A stretch of DNA of 64,000 bases from Heliopora coerulea (lineage: Eukaryota > Cnidaria > Anthozoa > Scleralcyonacea > Helioporidae), in NCBI GenBank assembly GCA_030142905.1, contig JASJOG010000010.1:1997501-2061500 (forward strand). The letters are read 5' to 3'. Below are positions 22,793 to 34,222 of this stretch, in pieces. Position numbers and translations under genes: made by a program. The stretch's first letter is position 1, and every line of letters begins with the position of its first letter. The notes beneath the pieces were generated by a model. It was not told the DNA's origin and made no database searches. It saw nothing but the letters and a program-made list of their open reading frames with translations.

Positions 22793-24109
22793 ATCATCAG
22801 TATAAGTTCAAACTTTATTTTACTTTCAACGTTTCGGGGCCTGCCCCTTTATCAAGAATAACATGATAACAGATAAAACCAACTTAAATACAAAAAGTTT
22901 TCTAATTAAAAATACGAAATGTAAATTAAAAATCCCGAAGGTTTAGTCCATATGGTAAAAATGTGTTTAATTTATATACCCAAAAGCTCTCTCTCTTCGT
23001 GGGATCCCTTGTATTCGTCCTATCAATAATTTTCACAACCAAATCACTCAAACCCTCATGCCCATCTCCAAAAAAATGTGAATACAAGTGCTCCCCCGGG
23101 ATATTTCGTTGTCCTCTACCATATCTATTAAGGCTACTCTTGTGATTATTAAAGCGTGTCCTAAATGTATTGATTGTGCTGCCAATATATTGTTTACCAC
23201 ACCTTTTACAAGTAATTAGATAAACAACCCCATTGGAATCACAATCAAATTCATAATTAATCACATACTTTCTTTTCCCCAAACTATCCGTAAAATTCTC
23301 CCCTTCTTCCACAAAATTACAGATTTGACATCTTCTCTTACCGCACTTAACCATACTCCCTTTATTAGATCGCCTATTTCCAACCTTACTTCTTACTAAC
23401 TCATCCTTTAAATTCTTTGGTCTTCGAAAACTTACCCGAGGTGGTTCAGTAAAGATTTGCTTCATGTCATCCGAAGCATGCAAAATATTAACAAATTCCC
23501 TCATTTTATACCCAATACGAGAGGACGCTGGATGAAAATCTATCGACAGCGTTACTCTTTCTTCCGAATTACCACGCCCCGAATCCCGTACAAGTAAGCT
23601 ACTTCTATCAACCTCCCTCACTCTTTGTAATTGATTATCAACCTCCCCAGGTTTAAAACCTCTCTTAGTTAAGTAACTCTTAAGTTCGATAACCCTATTC
23701 TCAAAAACTTCCTCTGAATCACAAATCCTTCTAAGTCTCAATGCCTGGCCGTAAGGTATACCCTTTTTTACATGTCTGGGCTGACATGAAGCATAATCCA
23801 GATATTGGTGTGTATCCGTTTTCTTACAATACACATCCGTACACAATCTGCCTTCGAATAATTTGATTTTTACATCCAAATAGGACAACTCTATTTTAGA
23901 CCATTCCCATGTGTACTTTATGGTTGAATGGTAAGAATTTACATAATCAAAAAAATCTTGGAGCTTGTCCTCACCATGCAACCAAATAAACCACACATCA
24001 TCCAAAAATCTTCACCAAACCCATGGTTTCAAAGTCACTTCGCTCAACATTCTTTCCTCCAATTTAGCCATAAATATATTCGCATATGCTGGTGCAAATT
24101 TAGTACCTA

Positions 24110-24148
<39 letters not shown>

Positions 24149-24454
24149 CTAAAATTCATTATTAATTCATGAGGAAAAGACAACAGAAAATCATAAGCGT
24201 GTCGGATCTATATATGTGATAAAGATACATGTGCCTTTATACGTGAAGAAGAAGTTCAAATTTTTCGGCTTACGAAAGATAAATTTCCAAACTTTCTTCA
24301 CGAATTAGCGTATTAGGAGGTTCATTTTAGAAGAGATTTAAAAAACTCGCAGTTCGTGCTTTATCGGGTCTAAAACACTCGGCTATCGCCTCGTGTTTTA
24401 AATCCCGATAAAGCACTCCTGCTCGGTTTTTAATTATTACAAATGTATATCATT

Positions 24455-24490
<36 letters not shown>

Positions 24491-27400
24491 ATAATAAACT
24501 ACTTATTGACCTTGCTTGTTCGGTCTGTACTAGTAAAATATCGGACCTCGAGTGAATGAGAATAATCCTCTACGGATGTGCACTCCATACATATATATCA
24601 TCAAACCTCAGGAACCTCAAACCGTTTCTTTCTGCTTCTGAGATGTATGCCATTAGAAGACATTCCCACTGTCTCCCACTAATGCGACTCTGTGGACCCT
24701 CAAACGAAAGATAATTTCCATGATATTCTGGCTGGTTGCAGGGCTCGCATACAGACGATTCGTTTGTTTCGTCTGATGACTGCTTGGTGAGAAATGTGTC
24801 GTACCTTGTCCATCTCTTTGAAATCTTGTTTCACGATTACCACCATTCCCTTGCTTAGTTGGTACTTGATTACAACGTCATACTCTTTTAGTACTTCTCG
24901 CTCTTGTTGTAAACGCTGTGGGAAGCTCATCCTTCTGCTCATCTTGTAGTTATCAGGTAGAATTTTGGTGTTGTTCCCTCTAAAGCAGGTTGACCTCGTG
25001 CCTTCCATTCTTGAAAATAATAGTATCGAAATATCGGTCGAATATTGATCTTCTTGCTTGAGAACTGCTAGTCGTCCCAAATCTCAGACGTTTCTCAGCT
25101 CTCATCGTCTTCTTGATTCTGGGTTTGGGCAGGTGATGTGATACATTTTAAAACACGTGTGGTGGCTTAGTTCGTGGCAGGTTTGAAGTTTGGCACAAAC
25201 TTTTCCTCGACTGAGCCTAAGAGAATCCATCCTAGCCTTGTATCGACCGCAGTTTACCCACCATCTCCGTTTAGAACCTCTCCTGTTACTAAACTTCAGC
25301 ATTGGTTACATCCTATGAGGACATTGAGCTCTAAATCGTGTTCGTCCTCTGAAGAATCGCCAGAATCAGTTCATGTAAATACTAAAAAAATTTTCTGGGC
25401 TTGGGAATTTGTTACTGCAACGGCTCACATATCATTGGTACAGCAAAGCAGTTAGATTTATATCGGTTTGATGATGTCATTAATACAAATTCCACATGCA
25501 CAGTCGCAGTTTTGAAGCCTTTCTTTGTCAGAAACAAATGTTTTTTACAGTATTTTCTCTGTTCTTTATGAGTAACGATTGGCCATGCACCAAAGTTGAC
25601 TCCTGCTATCTAAGATACCTCTCGCATTAGCACTCTCCTCTGGGACTTCAGCTGGCAGGATAGTTGCTCGAGCTCTGTGAAGGAGAACTGGTATCTTAGA
25701 GTTGACAAAGATAGTGGTCATGTTACCAATGTAGATTGTTTGTTGGAGGGCTGGCTGGATGATTGGGTCAGTCGTACGTTTTGTACTGCTTGATCTGGTT
25801 GCAGTAATCTGTTCGAGGTCACCTGGGATGCAGGGGACGTTTGTTTATAGGAACCATTTTTACAAATACTTATGTGATGTTTACCGTACACTGTAATATT
25901 TAAACACTGAGTTCTAGAACTTCAGTCTTTACCAAGACGATTCTTTCTTAAAAATGGAAAACATTGATTTTAAATCGGTTCCAACCAAACTATCAAAAAT
26001 TCTGACCCAGAACCAAACATTTTTGTTAGGGATAAACCAATTAGGAAAGTTATTCACAAAAGTCCTAGGCGTTAAAACTTAGCAACATTTATTGTGGAGT
26101 AGTCATATTGATTAAATATCCAAGATACAGTATTATCAGCTGGAATAAACGCGTTAAAAATATAAAATATTATGCATATCTGGACACATTAAAAATCGTC
26201 TATTTTGCCCTAGTTCAACCTCACTTTGACTATTTTTGCGAAGTCAAAAGATTCGATAACCACTGGTCTCTCAGATTGTGTAGAAAAACTTCATAATAGA
26301 TGTTCCAAAATCATAATAAACTGTAAAAATGGGCCAGGTCAATCAAATGTAGCTCTTAGTCTTCTTGGATGGAAAAAGTGAGATCAGCAGAGAGCTCAAA
26401 ATAACGTTAAGCTCATGTACAAGATTCTTCATAATATGGCACCATTAAAGCCATCGGAAGTTTTCCCACAGTGGAATTCCATTCATCGTTATAATCTGCG
26501 AGGATCTCACTCTATTCTTTTCGTGCCACGTCCGAAAACTGAGTATCTTAATAAGAGTATTAGTTTTGGAGAACCAAAAATCTGGAACTCGTTGTCCAAG
26601 CAAGCTAGAAATAGTTTATCCTTATCTTTATTCAAAAAAATTATTTGTTTTGCCAACCTGATAGGTGGTTAGTAAAATTTTAGATTATATTAAAGTTTAT
26701 GTAAATAGAGTTATGTAGTAAATTATTTGTATATGATAATATTTGTTGTTTTAAAGCAAATAATTGAAGCTGCAGTTCACGTCTCCCTTGGACACCAGCT
26801 CTGTGCTGAAGTGATAGATAGAAAAGATGCAGTTGTGCAGCTGTTAGGAGCGTGTTACTGTTAGCAATAGGTCCATGTAGAAGTAAGTCCTCCTTTACCT
26901 GGCTCTACTACTTCTGATTTCGGGAAACTTGATTTTCATAATTTCCTGGGATAATCTGGTGGTTTTGGTGACAATTTCTGCGGTTTTTGGCCCTTGCCAG
27001 ATTTCAGGCGCGAGTGGTGTTAGACAGAAAAATTAAAAATCTCGTAGAAAAAAGCAAGAAACAAATAATTCCAATTAACATTTAAACATTAATTTCCTTG
27101 CCTTTGTTTTTGGCATTGTAGGTCACATACCAATTAAAGATATTAACAACAGCCTTGTTTAGTGTGGTTCTGCTTGGGAAAAAGTTAAATAGAATAAAAT
27201 GGTTGTCATTGGTTATTTTAATGTTTGGAGTCACCCTTGTCCAGGTTAGTGGATTTGTTCGGTATTTTGAAACTACAAATCAGCAACTATATGCACTATT
27301 CCTAAACTGATTCATAGATTCTAGTTGACCGATCTTTACCGCTATAGTTTCGTTCTGTACTAGAAAATTTAATGCCCATCGGTCTCTTGTACCGATTAAG

Positions 27401-30400
27401 TTTACTTTAGCGTTACAATGCGCGCGTTATTTGAACAACGTTTGGGTGTGATAAAGATTTCTTTTTGTGTTATAGCGGAATTGGTGAAAACAAGAACAAG
27501 CATTACCTCAGAGACTTCTTTTCCGTTCATTTAATGATTGAGCGATAAAAAGTCTCTTTGTTCACGCTTGTTCCTGTTTTCGCCAGTTAGACCCAGATTA
27601 TCAAATATCAATTTTTAATTTTGGGCCAGAGATGAAATTTTAGGCCACTACAAATGTCCCTGAGTCGCACTTTGAAGGTTTGAAAAAATTTACGCCCATT
27701 CGGCAAAGAGTAAATTTTTAAATCTTGTCCTTCTCTTGTTGTACGTCACGCTTATGCCCACGATATCTACTATTATGAATCAGCAGAAAGTTCCCCAAAG
27801 AAACCCGCCGAAAAATCAGGCACAGTCAATGTTCCCCTGATTGGAAATGAGATAAATGTTACTCATATGGGAACTCGGAGATAGACGGACGTTCGTCAAT
27901 CTCATATCTAGGAAAAACGATTTCTGAGCACCAGACTGGAGGTTGAAGCCGCAACCTTCTGATGACCAGTGAGACGCTCTAACTATTGAGCCGCTGCGAC
28001 TCAGATGGCAAACTAGGGTGTAAGTTATACATATGTACTGCTTATGCAGCAGCCATGATTATATATTGAAGTCACTCGACTCTGAAGATTACCTGTCGCT
28101 GAAGCCGTCGAAACGTCAATCACAACAAATTGACAACAATTCAGTCTTTTCCAAGACTAGTTCAGCGTGGACAGTTAACTGTAATCAACAGGTACCGCAT
28201 CAAAAACAGTTAGGTTTTTAACATACGTTCGAAATATTTCAAGCCGGAGTAGCGTAAACTATGTCGGATTCTCTGAATCCATGAGATTCTACGACGGATA
28301 AGTCTATGCTGATGCGTTTGTTATTTTATCTTTTGTTAAACAGTGGAAAATCGAAAATAAAAACAGTGCCACGAACACAACTGAAGGCGATGGACAAATG
28401 AATCTTTCCAAATCGTTGATTGGACTTATAGCCGTATTGTGTGCATGTTTTTCCAGTGGGTTTGCAGGAGTTTACTTCGAGAAGGTTTTGAAGAGTACCG
28501 GTTCCTCTATTTGGGTTAGGAATATTCAACTAGGTATGTTACAAAATGATGTAAGTGAAAAAGTGGCATCTGGTGTACGGTAATGTTTTATTTTGACTGA
28601 TCTTCGTATACGTCATAACACACTAAAGAATGAAATTTAACATCATCTCAAGAACGTCTATCACTCAATTACTATAATATGACGGACCAGCTATATGAAC
28701 ATCTGGTTTAGTCTGTTTCCCTACATGCCTTTCTACTCAGGTAATTACCGCCATATGACCCAAATTCCACTTAATTCTTCCAAGAAAACATCAAGTCATT
28801 CGGAAAACGCTGGCTAAATAAGGCTTTCTCCGCTCAGATTCAAATCGTTCATTTCCTTTGGATTTCTTCTGCTTACTCTCATTCTAGAATATAGAAGGAA
28901 GCATAATTGAGTAAGCATACTAGTTATTTGTTCGTTGTCTATTCGGAACTCAGAACTACAGATGGCACCCTGAACGGAACCTTGGCTCATGAGGTTCGAA
29001 TACAAACCAAAAAACTCTATATCAGGGGTCACCAACTGGCGGACTCCGGTCCAGATCCGGACTCTGAGAGGCTTTTATCCGAACCGCTAGACATTTTTTG
29101 TGATACTAAGTGATTTTTTTACCTTGAGTAATTATTACTCATTATTTAACAAAAGAAGGCACTTTAGTTTGCTTTGTGTTGAACATATATATTGCAGTGT
29201 TCAAGGAACCCTGTTTCTGAGGCCTAAAGTGGGCATTCTTATTTATTATTTTGCCAGTGCTGCAGTTGGACTTTATTCAGGTTACGTAAACAGAAATTTA
29301 ATAGAAATAAGGTTGTATTTTATTGTTAATTGTTTTTAAAGAGCACTTTTTTGCCACTATATTTTTTCCATGAATCATAGTTACGTGTAATATCTCGTGG
29401 TTACGGACCCCACAGAGGGAGAGAGTTGAGTAACTTGACCCCCCTAATTTTTTTAGTTGAATACCCCTGCTCTATATCAATAACTGGAACGCAAACAGGC
29501 CATTGAAATGTGAAGCAAAGATGGCCGCCCATGGAGGGCAATTTTGCACATCAGTTTAAGTGCCCAACGCCTTCTTTCACATCAGTTTCAGGCGCCCATG
29601 TGACTTTCGACCACCTTCTTATTACCTCTGTTGAAAATACAGTCAAGAAATGTCTTTAAAGAGCAGAAATGGATATCAGAATTTCGAATATATTCCAAAA
29701 ATATCTAAGCAAATTACATGGTATAAGTTTTTTGTAAACATAAATGGAAAACCTGACAAGAACTGTTATAAAACAGCGCTTATTGTACTGTAGCATTACG
29801 CTGGCTTGCAGATATTCAACTAGTGCATTATCTTGCTTGTCGCTGAATGCAGCTGAAGGTAAGGAGAATGCTCGTTTGGCTGCAGCAGAGAAAGGCTGCG
29901 CTATCTGCACTACAAAGGTAGAGTAAAAGCGTCATTGACTCTTAATGCTTCAAAAAGTACGAAAAATTTCTAATTATGCCCAATTAGTGCTCTTTTTAAA
30001 AATTATGCTCGTTTGTTCCAATTATGCCAAAAATTATACTGGCACAATCTACCCAGGCCTAAACTGACGTGCAAGATCGCGTAGAAGACTAAAATCGACG
30101 TACAAAATTGCACTACCATTGACCGGAAAAACAATGGCCGTTGACGAGAAGGATTCAGTCCAGAGATTGACAGTTTTTTACAGTTGTTTCGTTCCACAAG
30201 CAAATGCAAATAAATAGAAAAACTAAGTTTATGATACCGTATGTATTAATGTTTAGGAAAAGTTTGGGCAGTTTTCGCAAGTAACAAACATTGGGAGTAT
30301 AATCAGTGTTCACTGTAGCTCGAACTTTTCCTTTTATTCTATTCGATTTTGGTTTTCCATGTAACATATCAGTAAATTCGGGGTTTACCTTTCAAGTAAC

Positions 30401-33400
30401 TCTTCAGAGCGGCCAAATTATTAAGGACCTTTTTCCACAGCAAATTTTTCCGGAATTTTTTCTGCGATTTTACTACTGTCGTCGATTTCGAATCACTTTT
30501 TGGAAACTGTACTTCCGTCTTCTCTGTTTGAAATGGGTCTTAATGGTTTCGCACTCCGAATTGGAACCTCAGAGATGAATGCAGAAATAACGTAGAAATG
30601 CGATGGGGCAGCAACACCAAAGAGTAAAAAGACGATGTTGGAGCGATTTAACGACTGACAAAAATTACAATGGTTTCGTCCTCAAAAACTACCCAAAGTT
30701 TATTCGAATATCAAAACTATAGTCAGTGTACTTTCTAAATGAATTTTCTTTTTTATAATACAAAATGAGAGTGAAAGTAATACTGTCCGTACAAAACAAG
30801 AAGTCTTCCTATCGGTGGCCGATGTTTTACCTGTGTTGGTTTTAAAATAGTGTATCACAAACCTCGCTTCCGTTTTACACGACATTTCTATGAAATACAT
30901 CTAGGTCTGTAAAATTGACAAACACAGTTCCATTTTTACTATGACAGTAATAGCTCCCACTGTGTTTGTATTTTGTAATTGTTTTTGTGTTAACAAATTT
31001 CGAAAAGTATCTCAATCTAAATTTCCTCCCTCGTGTACTATCGGTTTAAGAAAAGATCAGTTTCTGGAGGGGAGTTGTGGTAAGTGTGGGTGTGTGCAGT
31101 TGCCGTGGGATCGACAACCTTGAAATTCATGTCACAGAAATCCAATAGTCCTGGAATCACAATTACCCTATATATTTATTTATTGGATTTAGATCGAAAT
31201 ATTTTCCGCTTGCTACCTACAGACGGTCAATATTCTTTATCCCTCAAATTATGCCAAATCACGTGAACAAATGGTTGCGGTTCTTGTTTTGTTTTATTTA
31301 TCTTGGCCATGTATTAGAAGAGAAATACTACGTTGCCAGAGAGTTTCGGTCATTGTTTAGAAATTTATATCAGATCATTCCGCTGAAAGTTTGTTTTTCA
31401 ATTTAGCAATGTTTGGTATTGCCCTGGGTTTAACTACAGCGGTTATTTATGATGGTACTGCTATTCGTGAACGTGGTTTCTTTCAAGGTTACAATGGCTT
31501 GACTTGGATTGTTGTCTCCCTGCAGGTAAAAGAGTGAGAATACTGTTTAAATACGAGTACTTTCTCCTGTCTAATGAACCTCCCTTATTCATTCTCTAGT
31601 AACCTTCATCTTACAACAGCTGCTCCTTAAATGAACATTAATAGGAAATTTTTTCAGGAGGAAATTGTTAAATTTAAATTACAGTGAACTCCCTCTAAAA
31701 CGGACACTTTGGAGACTGCTCTTTCTCTCCGTCTTAGAGGGAGATGAAGTAATTTGACACCGGTCATCAGGATTAAAACGATTGAGACACGGTTACTCAG
31801 CGCCCGTCTTTCTGCCGCGCTTATGCGCGGCCTAAAGTGTGCAAATTATTTCTCTTTATCATTTTCTATAAGATTTACAACGTCGTGGAATTTATACAGC
31901 GGCATTCTAATTCGCTGGTAGAATTTAACAATCATTGTACCAAGTTAGTGCATGACAAAATTGATGAAACATCCCCAGAACGAAAGTGCAGTCTGTTTTA
32001 TGTCATGAACCCAAATGCATCTAGTTCTGGTCTTCCTGTTCTGCTTTCGTTTTAATAACAGTGAAAGAAGAAACTCTTCCTCTGATTCCAGTTTACTGTA
32101 GTATGACCTTTAATTCAAGGTGAAGCATAGGATGAAGATTAATTTAAAAAGGAACATCTTGCAAACCCGTTATATGAGTTAAATTTTACGTACGTGGGCA
32201 GTCTGAAACATTAATATTCACAATTAAAACAATTAATATTCACGATTAGTGAAAGCAGAAATAGAACGTTTCTGAATAGTTAAATCAAAGGTTTCAAAAG
32301 TTTAATGAAAAGGTTTGTGGCAGATATTTGTTATATTGATTCAGTAGGTCCACTGTATGAGATAATCTATATCCTCTCAAAATCGTTCTGGATTAAGGTT
32401 TTTCAGCAGGCCCCATCGACAGACTTTACAGTTCTCCAATTTAAAGTATGGAAATAGATTTCTGTTCACAAAAGACATTGTGTTAGAGCTAATAATGTTA
32501 CTAAGACTAATATTTTCGGAGCTTGGAGATATTCATGGATGATCGTTGGACGTTCGTCAGTCTCAAACCTAAGGAAAACAACTTTTGAATTACAGACCGG
32601 CATCAAACTCGCAACATTCTGATGACCGGTAAGGCGATTTAACCGTTGAGCTACTATCTTAGCAATTTTGTTTTGGAGCTTTTGCTCATGTCCGGGGGAG
32701 GAGTAAAGGCAGTGCTGAGCTTGTCAAAGTGGAAAATACCTAGTGACAGGTTAAGAACCGTTGTCCTAGACTATAATAATTGATTGTGTGATGAAGTGTA
32801 AAAAAGACTATTATTATTGATCCATAGTTTTTCGTTCCTCAACCTGGTTGGCTGGTTGATGTACTTCTCTAAACTTTCTATAATCTTTTACCTAGGCGTT
32901 CGGTGGGTTGGTTGTTGCTTCAGTAGTCAAGTATGCAGATAACATTTTAAAAGGATTTGCAACCTCAATATCCATAATTGTCTCTTCAACAATATCGTTT
33001 TATTTTCTTCATGATTTTGAACTGACCAGGTTAGTTTGTATAACATGATATATTTCATTAAAAGACTTGTTAGTGTGGTTGGATTCTGGACCGGGGAAAA
33101 AATAAAAAGTCTGTTATTTGCTACAGTCGCCGTCGTCCTTCACTATAGCTGCGAGTTGTCTTAAAATGGTCATACGTTGACTAAATGGTTTGTTTTGATC
33201 TGGATAATCTACTTCGAATCTGTTGGGTGTTTGTCCTGGGTACCAGTTGAGTTGCACTTAGCACAAAAATAAGCGCATGACGTGCCGCAGTAACAGAGGT
33301 ACCATCAAGAAAATTTCTAGTGCTTTTTTCAGGTACTTCATATGCTAGCCAACTACTTTCACTTATAGAATAAAATAAGTCATATTCGTGTGAAATGCTC

Positions 33401-34222
33401 ACATTTCACTTGTAAATTTTATATCTAAACAAACAAGTTGGTTTCATGGTTTTACGAGTAGAAATTTGAATCATGCCCATATGAGTCAGGGATTTGGTAT
33501 GTGACGACTAATTTCACATTTAAAAATTTCATAAGTGAAATAGATTTTGTATGAGTGAAGTTTGAATTTCATTTGCGGTCAACATTTTTTATTTAAAGTT
33601 AGATCATTATTCACTCGTTGATGCCGTGACGTCGTGATTTATGGACCAATTATCTTTTTTATTAAGAATATTCCTATTCTTAAACCACACCCTAGCCGTG
33701 TTCTCTGGTTAATATCGGGTCCATACTTGCGGGACTTTTTTTCTTTTTGTTTATTTTTTTATCATAATTACCTTTTTTATCATTCTGTTTGCCGTTTATG
33801 CAGAAACTGCCGTAGATTCGATCATGCGCAGGTTCGGTCATGCGTAGGTTCGGACTCGATTCCTGGATTATGTGCTCTTTCGTTTCACTTTTGCTATGCC
33901 CACTCGAAACTTCCGTGTTATAGGAAGTTGAACCGAGCCCTAAGAAATTAAGATTTTCAGATTAACCCGTGCTACAATAAGCAATCGAATGACAACATGG
34001 GCCTGGATTAGTAGATTTCTTGCGTAAATTGCGCCTTAGTATTATTTTTATATACAGATTAAAATATCACATAGTAATTGTATGTCTTTATGTTCTTTTT
34101 ACTGTTTTATTTACTACTTGTTTTATTTTAGACATTTTGTCATTGGTGCGTCGGCTGTGCTATTGGCAACCTACTTGTACTCCATACCCGAGCCTTCCAG
34201 ACCCCCAGACAGGTTGCATTGA
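19864..34222 (+). CDS. SLC35A3: UDP-N-acetylglucosamine transporter (SLC35A3-like), complete
   Basis: Exchanges cytosolic UDP-GlcNAc for UMP across the Golgi membrane, feeding glycan synthesis (family knowledge). Exons 19864-19909, 19989-20338, 27122-27244, 28344-28533, 31407-31525, 32896-33029 and 34132-34222 join in frame to 1053 nt = 350 aa plus TGA; the family is typically 320-350 aa. Start ATG (MAIPFESP) follows an AAAG context. Family signatures in order: [61 protein letters not shown] across the exon 2/3 junction, [55 protein letters not shown]. About ten hydrophobic segments are visible. [10 protein letters not shown] favours SLC35A3 over SLC35A2, but substrate should be treated as inferred. 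Exon 2 uses the AG at 19987-19988, not the one at 19973-19974, because only the former keeps frame. The C-terminus RPPDRLH lacks an obvious dilysine signal. Confidence 0.93.
19989..20338 (+). CDS. SLC35A3: SLC35A3 exon 2 (TM1-TM4)
   Basis: Opens with TG completing a Val codon, then 116 codons [14 protein letters not shown]...LDAATYQ. Largest exon. Contains four hydrophobic segments and the AEVLK motif. Confidence 0.93.
20375..20893. mobile_element. hAT-like non-autonomous element
   Basis: Terminal inverted repeats CAGTGGCGTAGGAAGC (left) and CAGAGGCATAGGAAGC (right, reversed). Flanks GTGTTTAA and GTGTTAGT share five of eight bases and may be a worn 8-bp target duplication. No transposase frame. 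Intron 2 of SLC35A3. Confidence 0.6.
21302..22087. mobile_element. pogo/Tigger-like non-autonomous element
   Basis: Ends CAGTGGAACCC and GGGTTCCACTG flanked by TA on both sides. Inside, both ends carry imperfect GGCCATATTAATG-type subrepeats. 786 bp without a transposase frame. Confidence 0.65.
22185..22600 (+). pseudogene. PLE endonuclease C-terminal fragment
   Basis: [28 protein letters not shown] and [17 protein letters not shown] match the downstream part of PLE GIY-YIG ORFs and the one at 14480-14620. A hammerhead-like end follows. The GIY-YIG core itself is missing. Confidence 0.75.
22549..22592 (+). ncRNA. Decayed hammerhead, sister of the 14674 motif
   Basis: GTTGC, then CTGATGG (last core A is G), the same U-flanked CGC/GCG stem II, GAAA 22575-22578, and stem III 22578-22581 with 22583-22586 around one base. 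Stem III reads ACTT/AAGT where the 14674 copy has ACTC/GAGT, a compensating change. Stem I 3' side is degraded. Confidence 0.55.
22690..22788. repeat. (TA)n / (CATATA)n microsatellite
   Basis: Long TA-rich tract separating two PLE fragments of opposite strand. Confidence 0.95.
22829..22860 (-). ncRNA. Degenerate hammerhead-like end of PLE-B
   Basis: On the - strand: TTGATAA in place of CTGATGA, then a perfect GGGGC/GCCCC hairpin, GAAACG. The core G8 is lost, so it is predicted inactive. Position 3' of the PLE ORF matches the other copies. Confidence 0.45.
22926..24115 (-). pseudogene. Penelope-like element: RT C-terminal part plus intact GIY-YIG domain
   Basis: The 359-codon frame (24005-22926) starts at RT motif C (FLDDVWFIW) and runs through [10 protein letters not shown] and [18 protein letters not shown] to a Cys pair CGKRRCQIC and [28 protein letters not shown], a full GIY-YIG core, ending [14 protein letters not shown]. 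Upstream to 24115 the frame continues ([19 protein letters not shown], motif B) but an in-frame TGA near 24006 interrupts it. The rest of the RT is cut off at a TA tract. Lies antisense in SLC35A3 intron 2. Confidence 0.85.
24356..24415. repeat. Hairpin with CTCGGCTATCGCCTCG loop
   Basis: GTGCTTTATCGGG pairs with CCCGATAAAGCAC and the inner AAAACAC with GTGTTTT. Similar loop words occur in hairpins at 41131-41156 and 62360-62392. Confidence 0.75.
24690..25850 (-). pseudogene. BEL/Pao LTR-retrotransposon fragments
   Basis: On the - strand, [20 protein letters not shown] and [15 protein letters not shown] match the region ahead of the BEL/Pao reverse transcriptase. 25302-25102 carries a possible CCHC-like patch and 25720-25640 reads [16 protein letters not shown], like the BEL peptidase region. 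Order is consistent with one decayed copy with several frameshifts. Confidence 0.55.
26030..26670 (+). pseudogene. LINE (CR1/L2-like) RT C-terminal fragment
   Basis: Reads KVLGVKT, then [52 protein letters not shown] and [22 protein letters not shown] in shifting frames. These are conserved words of CR1-type LINEs. Same strand as the host intron. Confidence 0.75.
27122..27244 (+). CDS. SLC35A3: SLC35A3 exon 3 ([14 protein letters not shown])
   Basis: Forty-one codons, phase 0 at both ends, acceptor GGCATTGTAG and donor GTTAGT. Carries the most conserved nucleotide-sugar transporter motif, then [16 protein letters not shown]. Confidence 0.95.
27874..28012 (-). repeat. tRNA-derived SINE copy
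   Basis: On the - strand: GAGTCGCAGCGGCTCAATAG..AGAGCG head (A box) and GGCTTCAACCTCC (B box), followed by a body CGTTTTTCCTAGATATGAG that is shared with the copy at 32524. Intron 3 of SLC35A3. Confidence 0.6.
28070..28190 (+). repeat. Half copy of the PLE-type foldback family
   Basis: CTGAAGA (28082-28088) and GAAACGTC (28110-28117), then CAGTCTTTTCCAAGACTA and GTGGACAGTTAACT, parallel to the foldback at 58067-58300. Stem II is worn, so activity is unlikely. Confidence 0.55.
28344..28533 (+). CDS. SLC35A3: SLC35A3 exon 4 (variable loop and FAGVYFEK)
   Basis: Starts with a polar loop rich in N and T ([17 protein letters not shown]), then [26 protein letters not shown] and WVRNIQLG. Ends phase 1. 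Confidence 0.95.
29023..29469. mobile_element. hAT-type element with perfect 8-bp target-site duplication
   Basis: Ends CAGGGGTCACCAAC and, reversed, CAGGGGTATTCAAC. Flanked on both sides by CTCTATAT (29015-29022 and 29470-29477). 447 bp without intact transposase, so non-autonomous. Intron 4 of SLC35A3. Confidence 0.85.
29478..31406 (+). other. Intron 4 remainder
   Basis: No feature recognised beyond AT-rich sequence. Confidence 0.5.
31407..31525 (+). CDS. SLC35A3: SLC35A3 exon 5
   Basis: CA completes Ala, then [16 protein letters not shown] and [17 protein letters not shown]. Acceptor TTCAATTTAG, donor GTAAAA. Confidence 0.94.
31683..31746. repeat. Short TIR hairpin
   Basis: CTCCCTCTAAAACGG and its near-complement CCGTCTTAGAGGGAG lie ~55 bp apart after CAGTGAA, like the tips of a pogo/Tigger element with almost no interior. 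Confidence 0.5.
32524..32655 (-). repeat. tRNA-derived SINE copy
   Basis: Same head and body as 27874-28012 (AACGTTCG-type body, ACCGGTCATCAGAATGTTGCGAG, GCTCAACGGTTAA). Intron 5 of SLC35A3. Confidence 0.55.
32896..33029 (+). CDS. SLC35A3: SLC35A3 exon 6
   Basis: [20 protein letters not shown] followed by [18 protein letters not shown], the last conserved transporter motifs. Ends phase 2 at donor GTTAGT. Confidence 0.95.
33030..34131 (+). other. SLC35A3 intron 6
   Basis: No recognisable element; the stretch 33250-33560 has short words shared with nothing else seen here. Confidence 0.45.
34132..34222 (+). CDS. SLC35A3: SLC35A3 exon 7 (last TM and stop)
   Basis: Thirty codons including stop: [19 protein letters not shown] then a short proline-rich tail. 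No clear AATAAA was seen close downstream. Confidence 0.92.

Noticed and set aside
22600..22866. Open frames of alternating Tyr/Ile on both strands
   Set aside because: Product of the TA repeat.
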